Origin: CAYHKY01 sp964357355
GTDB lineage: Bacteria > Patescibacteriota > Microgenomatia > UBA10105
DNA length: 27,113 nucleotides
Direction: 5' to 3'
Assembly (NCBI GenBank): GCA_964357355.1
Contig: CAYHKY010000007.1
Location: forward strand, 1 to 27,113
Part shown: piece by piece, positions 9,151 through 14,575 of the stretch
Layout of the letters: each line of letters starts with the position of its first letter
How positions within the stretch are numbered: position 1 is the first letter of the stretch
Notes under the pieces: generated by a model
The model's input: the letters and a program-made list of their open reading frames with translations, nothing else
Told to the model about the DNA's origin: nothing
Database searches by the model: none
Program-made: the position numbers and the translations under genes

Positions 9151-9179
9151 TTGTCAACCAAGGGACAGTTCTCTTTTAC
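9151..9179. repeat. GGGACAGTTCTC repeat motif after protease gene
   Basis: GTCAACCAAGGGACAGTTCTCTTTTA-type sequence follows the protease stop by ~12 bases. It matches the ends of the palindromic elements, and a close copy follows the second dockerin-tailed gene at 11471. It looks like a half or decayed element. Confidence 0.6.
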
Positions 9180-9189
9180 GCACACAATT

Positions 9190-9239
9190 ATTTACTTTTA
9201 GTCAACAGGTGGCGTATCTATTCCACCTGATAGGTGGAA
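9190..9239. repeat. 50-bp repeat with hairpin, copy 3
   Basis: This 50-base block is identical to 11623-11672. It ends in the hairpin TTCCACCT-GAT-AGGTGGAA (9221-9239). Both long copies lie downstream of a dockerin-tailed gene, so the duplication may have included gene ends and flanks. Confidence 0.85.
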
Positions 9240-9329
9240 ATTACTTATTTCTAGCAAAGGCAGGCGCCGCACTTCCGTTATTTCTTGCGCGAGCAATTTT
9301 TGTTCACCTTCCTCGAATATCTTATTTTT
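9198..9329 (-). pseudogene. Possible gene remnant (44 codons, no start)
   Basis: On the minus strand one frame reads 'KNKIFEEGEQKLLAQEI' and 'TEVRRLPLLEIS', which has a protein-like composition, directly after TAG-TAA stops at 9335-9330. It then runs through the hairpin repeat to a TAA at 9198. There is no start codon other than an internal TTG and no ribosome-binding site. It may be a relic of a gene joined to the repeat; the family is not recognised. Low certainty. Confidence 0.2.
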
Positions 9330-9343
9330 TTACTAACTACTTA

Positions 9344-9568
9344 TTACAAATTTTCTAATACCGCTTTCATTCGTTCTCTCAATTCTTTAGCCTGATCATT
9401 AGTAATACCAAAAAGCTTCGCCATACCTCTTAGCCGACCCTTTGGAGACTCAAAAGTAAGAGCAGCTTGATCTCCATAACCAATACCAGCGCCGTGTGTA
9501 ATTTGATCACCAATTTGTGTCCCCGGTGGAGGAATTATACAAAGTGTTACTCCTTTAGGACTGCTCAT
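9344..9568 (-). CDS. Small hypothetical protein, 74 aa, coupled to upstream 42-aa gene
   Basis: Begins at an ATG that overlaps the stop of the preceding 42-codon gene (ATGA, 4-base overlap), which points to translational coupling. A purine-rich AAAGGAG lies just inside the frame. The first half is glycine- and proline-rich ('IIPPPGTQIGDQITHGAGIG'); the second half is a basic amphipathic helix ('AKLFGITNDQAKELRERM'). No signal peptide or cysteine pattern beyond a single Cys. Family not recognised. Alternatively, the two small frames are one ~115-residue gene broken by a frameshift at the overlap. Confidence 0.5.
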   Translation of the reverse strand: MSSPKGVTLCIIPPPGTQIGDQITHGAGIGYGDQAALTFESPKGRLRGMAKLFGITNDQAKELRERMKAVLENL

Positions 9569-9693
9569 GACATTAAAGCCGGAATTCTACCTGATGCTAT
9601 AAGGGCTTCTACTCCTCCGGGCGCTATTAAAGATTCGAAAGTTACGGGTTCAGTTTTAGACTGAATTGACGTATCTATTTCTTGAACTACCAT
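9565..9693 (-). CDS. Small hypothetical protein, 42 aa, with strong ribosome-binding site
   Basis: The ATG at 9693 is preceded by GGAGGTG (minus strand of 9704-9710) with a 10-base spacing, the best ribosome-binding site in the window. The peptide starts MVVQEIDTSIQSKTEP and ends 'GVEALIASGRIPALMS'. It is too short for the usual gene-finding cutoff. A promoter-like pair lies ~50-80 bases upstream. Its stop overlaps the start of the 74-residue gene. Function unknown; a regulatory leader, a small two-component product, or the N-terminus of a frameshifted gene are all possible. Confidence 0.5.
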   Translation of the reverse strand: MVVQEIDTSIQSKTEPVTFESLIAPGGVEALIASGRIPALMS

Positions 9694-9742
9694 ATATTCT
9701 TTTCACCTCCTTTGGTTTAGTCTAGTCGAAATAATAACGAGA

Positions 9743-9771
9743 ATCCTACCAAAAAGTCGGTTCGAAATCAA
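9743..9771 (-). promoter_or_regulatory. Candidate promoter for the two small genes
   Basis: On the minus strand TTGATT (9771-9766) and TAGGAT (9748-9743) are 17 bases apart, in the right place to drive the 42-aa and 74-aa genes. The -10 box matches the consensus at 4 of 6 positions. Confidence 0.4.
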
Positions 9772-9811
9772 ATTTTATAGGCTTTTCCTATTTTTATTTT
9801 GCATAGATTCC

Positions 9812-9940
9812 CTACAAAATCCGTCCACGCGTAACCAACCAAAAAGAAACTAACCATTCAGTGTCTACCAAAATTACGACGGTTGCTCCAACAGTTCCTG
9901 AAATTGCAATATTAATAAAAAGGGGACGGTTTTCAAACAT
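9812..9940 (-). other. 42-codon membrane-peptide frame starting inside element C; probable gene remnant
   Basis: The frame starts at ATG 9940, which lies within the palindromic element C, so the first residues (MFENRP) are element-derived. It continues 'LFINIAISGTVGATVVILVD', a hydrophobic segment long enough to cross a membrane, then 'TEWLVSFWLVTRGRIL' and TAG. This looks like the tail of a membrane protein whose upstream part was removed when the element inserted. No ribosome-binding site. Could instead be a real small membrane peptide. Confidence 0.3.
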
Positions 9941-9997
9941 ATTTTTCTAGGAATCTTCAATTATTATCAATATTGAATTTGGTTGAGAACCATCACC
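9922..9997. repeat. Palindromic MITE-like element, copy C
   Basis: 76 bp bounded by GGGGACGGTTTTCAA (9922-9936) and TTGAGAACCATCACC (9983-9997). The left end is the best-preserved left end of the three copies. Minus-strand frames that look like pieces of genes lie on both sides. Confidence 0.75.
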
Positions 9998-10005
9998 TTT
10001 TACTT

Positions 10006-10101
10006 TTATATATTAGTGTCGTCTGGATCACAAGATGTAACACAAGTTTATTGAAATAGTCCTGTTGTATTAGTCCATACTAACCCCGAGGTATATTCAA
10101 A
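10006..10101 (-). pseudogene. Possible C-terminal gene remnant
   Basis: One minus-strand frame reads 'FEYTSGLVWTNTTGLFQ', then TAA, then 'TCVTSCDPDDTNI' and TAA, next to the right end of element C. The composition is that of a secreted-domain C-terminus, but it is short, has an internal stop and no start. Nothing else is seen between 9998 and 10141. Confidence 0.25.
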
Positions 10102-10141
10102 TTAACTTCTTTTTTCGCTAAAACAATGCTACTCTTAATTA

Positions 10142-11458
10142 GTGAAACTATTTCGATATAATCTTGCTTGTTTTATAGGACTTCTAGTTTTATTTCAAAT
10201 AACTTCACATCAAGCACGTGCCCAAAGGTCGGATATTGCAGTACCAACTGTGAAAAAGGTACTTGTTCTGGAATTCAACCCGATCATTGAAAGTTTGGGT
10301 AATAATAAATTGACGCAGGTAAGAAATTGGCATGATCCGCTCACTCTTGAATCTTTATACATAAGTGACATTCGTGAATCAAGTGATCGAATATTAAACT
10401 ATCAAATAGTTGAGCGACAGGTGATTGATGATATTCCGGTAAAAAATGATAGCTTTGACTAAACGGATGAAACTTATTTGACCTGTCTTAATAATTCATC
10501 AAATTGTCACCAACCTGATCTAGTCAGTTACTTACAGATTCTCAATCAATATGATGTATGCGGTAAACGAAACCGGGGCGAAATTGACGAATTATGGATT
10601 TGGGGTGGACCATATTTTGGTTATTGGGAAACAGTGATGACTGGACCAGGTTCTTTTTATACCAATGCGCCGCCGATTACCGGGTCAACGTGCACAAAAC
10701 AGCTTCAAATAATGGGATTTAATTATGAAAGAGGAGTATCGGAAATGTTGGAAAACTTCGGGCACAGAGTTGAGGGTACTATGAATCATGTTTACGAGTA
10801 TTGGAAATATGGTTATAACACACCGCCTCTCCAAGTATTTCTGCCGGACACTAATTGGGATAGGTTTACAGTAAGACTTTCCCATAGCGGTTGGACCTCG
10901 CTAGTTCCCGGATGCGGTAATGTGCATCTTCCGCCGAATTCAATTCTGACTAACGGTTATGATTGGAGCAGACTAAGTTTTGTGACATCAAACTGTGAAG
11001 ACTGGGTAAATTACCCAAATCTTACGGGAGCCATCCAAAGTTTTAACTGTTCACGTTGGTCATGTTCCGACTATCAGTTTAAGAAATGGTGGCTTTCACA
11101 TCTTCCCAAATACCGCGGACTAGCGCTGGATGGAAAACTTAACAACTGGTGGCATTACATTTATGATTATGAAGAGGCAAATGCATGGCAACAATGCACT
11201 GGTAGAAGTACAAGTCAAATATGTGCACCGTCATCGGTCGATTTCTGCGCTTGGTACTTATGTGCTTATGAAGAAACCGGTGGTTGTTTCCCCAGAGATA
11301 CGGAAAATACCCGCGCCTGCCGTATAGCGGTATTTTTCGTAAACGACCTCAAGGTACTTTTGCAAAATTATCTAACCCCAAATGATTCCCAATTTAAACC
11401 GGTTGAGGGAAAAATAAATATGCTGGATGCCGGATATGTCAGTCATTATTTAAATTGA
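10142..11458 (+). pseudogene. Secreted dockerin-tailed protein gene interrupted by one TAA
   Basis: GTG at 10142 starts a clear signal peptide ('ACFIGLLVLFQITSHQARAQ'). The frame runs to TAA at 10460-10462 (codon 107) and continues in the same frame as 'TDETYLTCLNNSSNCHQPD' for 332 more codons. Sense on both sides is continuous: 'VLVLEFNPIIESLG' before, 'DELWIWGGPYFGYWET', 'MGFNYERGVSEMLENFGH' and repeated cysteines after. The last ~40 residues repeat the dockerin-like module of the upstream protease ('GKINMLDAGYV'). TAA is one base from a tyrosine codon (TAT or TAC), so a single point mutation explains it. Restart at a downstream codon would lack a signal peptide. Likely once a cell-surface or secreted protein; the central domain is not assigned, though it resembles a conserved CPR exported family. 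Confidence 0.65.
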
Positions 11459-11470
11459 ACTGGCAGGTAA

Positions 11471-11500
11471 GTCAACCCAAGGGACGGTGCTTTTTCTCGT
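11471..11500. repeat. GGGACGGTGC repeat motif after second dockerin gene
   Basis: GTCAACCCAAGGGACGGTGC lies 12 bases after the stop, at the same distance as the matching motif after the protease gene. It resembles an end of the palindromic element family. Confidence 0.55.
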
Positions 11501-11622
11501 TCACAATAAGTCATTTTAATCATTAGAGGAGATTTGAGGGACTAGGATATAATGAGGAAAAGAAGTTCAGAAGTCATCTGGGTTAGAAACTAATCCACCC
11601 GGATGGTGGGATATCATCAGAC

Positions 11623-11672
11623 ATTTACTTTTAGTCAACAGGTGGCGTATCTATTCCACCTGATAGGTGGAA
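11623..11672. repeat. 50-bp repeat with hairpin, copy 4, upstream of hydrolase
   Basis: Identical over 50 bases to 9190-9239. Its hairpin (11654-11672, loop GAT) ends in AGGTGGAA; AGGTGG (11665-11670) is 7 bases before the ATG of the metallo-beta-lactamase-fold gene and is the only ribosome-binding-site candidate there. If the hairpin forms, that site would be paired. Confidence 0.8.
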
Positions 11673-11677
11673 TCTAT

Positions 11678-12274
11678 ATGGACACAATTAAAATATTAAT
11701 CGCAGGATATGCCCGCTCGGGAAAAAACGGCACATATATCGCAAGTCCCACGACGACACTGATTTTTCACCAGGATAAAATGATTTTGGTCGATCCCGGA
11801 ACTAATGCGCCAAAGCTTATGGAATCTTTAAAGAGAGAGAATCTTACGCCCCAGGATATAGATATTTTATTTCTTTCGCATTATCACCCAGACCATTTCT
11901 TAAACATCCGCCTCTTCCCTACCCACCCGGTATATGATGGCACGCTGATCTGGAAAGGCGAACAGGAAATCTCTTATAATCATACTTTGCCCGGTACTAA
12001 CCTGGAAGTCATTCCAACTCCGGGGCACGCTCAAGAGCAAGCGTCAATAATCGTGCATACAAAAGAATTTGGATTAGTTTGTATCGCCCAGGATGTATGG
12101 TGGTGGGAGGACGGCCAGCAAAAAAGCGAAACTGTTGCAGACCTCATGTCGCTTGAAGACCCTTTTGTCTGGAATAAAGAAGAGTTAAGAAAATCGCGCG
12201 AAAAAGTCCTCAACCTGGCAGACTGGATCATCCCGGGACACGGAAAAATGTTTAAAAATCCTAAAAAAGATTGA
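11678..12274 (+). CDS. Metallo-beta-lactamase-fold hydrolase
   Basis: A 198-residue MBL-fold enzyme. It carries the metal-binding motif 'LSHYHPDH', then 'TPGHA', a later Asp in 'IAQDVWWW', and the C-terminal 'IIPGHGKM'. The start is placed at ATG 11678 (MDTIKILIAG): a frame open further upstream reads through the hairpin repeat and is not protein-like, and AGGTGG sits 7 bases ahead of this ATG. Members include thioesterases, glyoxalase II-like enzymes and RNA-processing hydrolases; the short form resembles MBLAC1/glyoxalase-II-like proteins, substrate unknown. The malic enzyme gene starts 3 bases after the stop, so the two form an operon. A TATAAT at 11548-11553 could be a -10 box, without a good -35. 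Confidence 0.85.
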   Translation: MDTIKILIAGYARSGKNGTYIASPTTTLIFHQDKMILVDPGTNAPKLMESLKRENLTPQDIDILFLSHYHPDHFLNIRLFPTHPVYDGTLIWKGEQEISYNHTLPGTNLEVIPTPGHAQEQASIIVHTKEFGLVCIAQDVWWWEDGQQKSETVADLMSLEDPFVWNKEELRKSREKVLNLADWIIPGHGKMFKNPKKD

Positions 12275-12277
12275 ATC

Positions 12278-13501
12278 ATGAAAACGCTGGATGAACAGGC
12301 CATTTCCTTACACAAAAAATATCAAGGTAAATTAATTACTTCAACGCTTGTTTCCGTCAAAAACCGCAAAGACCTATCCCTGGTGTATACTCCGGGCGTC
12401 GGGGCAGTCAGCAGGTTGATTTCCCAGAATCCAAATCTTGCATATGATTTGACCTGGCGTGGCCGAACAGTGGCTGTAATTTCTGATGGTTCTGCAGTAT
12501 TGGGACTGGGAAATATTGGCCCCGAGGCTGCGTTACCCGTCATGGAAGGCAAATCCCTACTGATGAAGCAATTTGCCGGAGTCGACTCCGTACCCTTGGT
12601 CATAAACACCCAGGACCCGGCAGAAATCATCCGTTTTGTCACAAACATCTCGCCGTCGTTTGCCGGTATAAATCTGGAAGATATCAGCGCTCCAAGGTGC
12701 TTCCAGATCGAGGAGTCGCTCCAAAATATCGGCATCCCGGTATTTCATGATGACCAACACGGTACGGCCATAGTCGTATCGGCAGCTCTTAGAAACGCAG
12801 CCAAAGTGGTCGGCAAGCGTTTTGAGGACCTCCAAGTGGTAATTATCGGGGCCGGAGCCGCGGGGCTAGCAACAGCCAAAATGCTCCTGGGACTCTCATG
12901 CATGAGCGACCGGTGCGAAATCATCAAAGGTAATTCCAGAGTAAAAAATGTGATCGTTATCGACAAAACCGGAGCCCTGCTACCCAGCCGGGCTAACCAA
13001 AATATCTACAAACAGGGGGTCGCGAGTCTGTCAAATATCGACCGCAGGACCGGGTCAGCTCTGGATGTGATCGCCGGAGCCGATACACTCATCGGTGTCT
13101 CAGGACCAAATAGCATAACTCCCCCGATGATTGGAAAAATGGCCGGTAAACCGATCGTCTTTGCTATGGCCAACCCTATACCTGAGATCATGCCCCAGGC
13201 AGCCAAAAAAGCCGGAGCCGCGATAGTTGCTACCGGCAGAAGCGACTATCCCAACCAAATAAATAACGTTCTCGCCTTCCCCGGGGTATTTCTGGCTGTA
13301 ATCAAAGGCCGGCTTACGACCATCACCCCGGAGATGAAACAGGCAGCTTCGGATGCGATTGCCTCACTGGTACAAAACCCCACACCGGATCATATTGTTC
13401 CCGACCCATTCACTCCCCGCCTCGCCGAAATAGTGGCCGCAGCAATCCTCACCAAAACCCGCGGACAAGCACCTGCCGGCGAACCAGGTTCAATCCAATA
13501 A
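12278..13501 (+). CDS. Malic enzyme (malate dehydrogenase, decarboxylating), short form
   Basis: Converts malate to pyruvate and CO2 with NAD(P)+. The 407-residue protein has the full set of family residues: Y37 in 'VYTPGVGAV', K92 in 'MEGKSLLMK', metal ligands E134 and D135 ('INLEDISAP') and D158 ('FHDDQHGTA'), the dinucleotide-binding 'GAGAAG' at 191-196, and 'AMANPIPEI'. It lacks the phosphotransacetylase-like domain of long MaeB proteins. Cofactor preference cannot be settled from sequence. The ATG is 3 bases after the hydrolase stop. In a CPR-like cell with a reduced central metabolism it may be a main route into pyruvate. The gene is followed by repeats and a palindrome cluster and is convergent with the yraN-like gene. 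Confidence 0.92.
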   Translation: MKTLDEQAISLHKKYQGKLITSTLVSVKNRKDLSLVYTPGVGAVSRLISQNPNLAYDLTWRGRTVAVISDGSAVLGLGNIGPEAALPVMEGKSLLMKQFAGVDSVPLVINTQDPAEIIRFVTNISPSFAGINLEDISAPRCFQIEESLQNIGIPVFHDDQHGTAIVVSAALRNAAKVVGKRFEDLQVVIIGAGAAGLATAKMLLGLSCMSDRCEIIKGNSRVKNVIVIDKTGALLPSRANQNIYKQGVASLSNIDRRTGSALDVIAGADTLIGVSGPNSITPPMIGKMAGKPIVFAMANPIPEIMPQAAKKAGAAIVATGRSDYPNQINNVLAFPGVFLAVIKGRLTTITPEMKQAASDAIASLVQNPTPDHIVPDPFTPRLAEIVAAAILTKTRGQAPAGEPGSIQ

Positions 13502-13510
13502 TGAAGCTAT

Positions 13511-13534
13511 AATTGTCCGGTGAATTGTCCGGTG
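13511..13534. repeat. Perfect 12-bp tandem duplication
   Basis: AATTGTCCGGTG occurs twice head to tail immediately after the malic enzyme stop. Confidence 0.8.
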
Positions 13535-13575
13535 AGTATCAAATTCCGCAGAAATTTAACCAATTTAGCCTCAGT

Positions 13576-13613
13576 TTCACGGTACCGTCACCGTACCGTC
13601 ACGGTACGGTGAA
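13576..13613. terminator. Nested GGTACC palindrome cluster between convergent genes
   Basis: CCGTACCGT-C-ACGGTACGG (13591-13609) is a perfect 9-bp inverted repeat. It is preceded by the self-complementary ACGGTACCGT, and the whole block is bounded by TTCAC and GTGAA. Several alternative hairpins can form. Its place between convergent genes suggests a bidirectional terminator, but there is no T-run on either side, so this role is inferred. The rest of 13535-13642 shows nothing recognisable. Confidence 0.4.
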
Positions 13614-13642
13614 GACCCCGGCTACTACCCCGCGGCAAGCAC

Positions 13643-13999
13643 CTAACCCGTCACATTTTTGAGATGAGTAATCTCGGGAGTTTTCCCATTCTGTAAAAGA
13701 ATCGCCACCACATCGATACGCATCGCACCAGGCAAACCGGTATGCGTATGTTTGTAATATATGGCTGTGCGTTCGATGAAACGAAGCTTAGCGGGAGTCA
13801 CTGCTGACTCCGGACTCCCGAAATATAAATTAGCGCGCGTTTTGACCTCGACAAACACGAGTATGCCCCGGTGAAGCGCGATCAGGTCTATCTCTCCCCC
13901 GCGCATGGTAAAATTGCGGTCGATGATCCGGAAGCCCAGTTTTGTTAAAAATTGGGCTGCAATTTGTTCTCCCAAGGCACCTTGGCTAGTATTGGACAT
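13643..13999 (-). CDS. YraN/UPF0102 family endonuclease-like protein
   Basis: A 118-residue protein of the UPF0102 family, which has a restriction-endonuclease-like fold. The diagnostic motifs are present: 'GALGEQIAAQFL' near the N-terminus, 'GGEIDLIAL' (E36, D38) and 'LVFVEVKTR' (E51, K53), followed by 'KLRFIERTAIYY'. Length is normal for the family. The biological role is unsettled; Holliday-junction-resolvase-like or DNA-repair activity is proposed from the fold. The ATG at 13999 has only a weak AGG ~12 bases upstream. TATAAT on the minus strand (14028-14023) could be its -10 box, with a poor -35. It follows pyrG and rplS on the same strand. Confidence 0.9.
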   Translation of the reverse strand: MSNTSQGALGEQIAAQFLTKLGFRIIDRNFTMRGGEIDLIALHRGILVFVEVKTRANLYFGSPESAVTPAKLRFIERTAIYYKHTHTGLPGAMRIDVVAILLQNGKTPEITHLKNVTG

Positions 14000-14055
14000 G
14001 TATAGATAACTACCTGAGGTTTATTATATCGTCTGTCATGAAGAAAAGTCGTAGG

Positions 14056-14520
14056 TTAACCAACTACGGGAGTAGATTGAGTCACTGGCTTGGTTTCTTT
14101 GTCAGTCGGAGAAACGACCGTGGCTTCTTTTTTATCTTTAGCTGTCTTTGAGGCATTGTGAGCGGTAATTCTGGCAATTTCCTTTTTGGACTTGTCCCGT
14201 AAATAGTACAATTTGGCTCGTCTCACTAGTCCTTTTTTCTTAACTACCACTTTTTTGATCCAAGGGGAGACTATGGGAAAAATCCGCTCTACTCCGATTT
14301 TCCCGACACCTATGTGGCGCACCAAAAAACTCTGGTTTTCGTGCCTACCATGGATGGCGATTATCACGCCTCCGAACACCTGAAGACGTTCTTTTTGCTG
14401 TTCGTGCTTCTCTTTTTTGGTTTTTCCGGATACGACTTCTTTTTCGATGATCCGGTAATGTACGTCTACGGTATCTCCGACGTGAATGTTGACATTTTGA
14501 ATTTGGGTGCTGATTGCCAT
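14056..14520 (-). CDS. rplS: 50S ribosomal protein L19 with C-terminal extension
   Basis: L19 sits at the interface of the 30S and 50S subunits. The start is the ATG at 14520 (MAISTQIQNVNIHVGDTV): the longer open frame upstream overlaps the pyrG coding region and is not protein-like. Core L19 features are visible: 'IHVGDTVDVHYRI', 'RLQVFGGVIIAIHGRHENQS', 'FLVRHIGVGKIGVERIFP' and 'VRRAKLYYLRDK'. At 154 residues it is about 35 longer than typical L19; the extra residues form a Lys/Thr/Ala-rich tail after 'IARITAH'. An extension of this kind is common in CPR L19 proteins. The gene is 55 bases downstream of pyrG and probably co-transcribed. No ribosome-binding site is evident. Confidence 0.92.
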   Translation of the reverse strand: MAISTQIQNVNIHVGDTVDVHYRIIEKEVVSGKTKKEKHEQQKERLQVFGGVIIAIHGRHENQSFLVRHIGVGKIGVERIFPIVSPWIKKVVVKKKGLVRRAKLYYLRDKSKKEIARITAHNASKTAKDKKEATVVSPTDKETKPVTQSTPVVG

Positions 14521-14575
14521 AAGTTCAAATTTGTTGGTGAAACGGGCTTTATTGTAACAGGAATGCGGTGAATAT

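Noticed and set aside
9720..9790. Possible tRNA from GGTTCGAAATC
   Set aside because: Only a T-loop-like string is present; no acceptor, D or anticodon stems can be formed around it.
3849..11458. Stop-codon reassignment or programmed readthrough as the explanation for the in-frame stops
   Set aside because: The stops are both TAA and TAG, the likely ancestral residues differ (Tyr in one, Glu or Lys in others), and intact genes here end with all three stop codons. A frameshift and deletions in the same genes fit decay better.
11603..11677. Longer hydrolase start at 11603
   Set aside because: The extension is translated repeat sequence; the fold begins at MDTIKILIAG.
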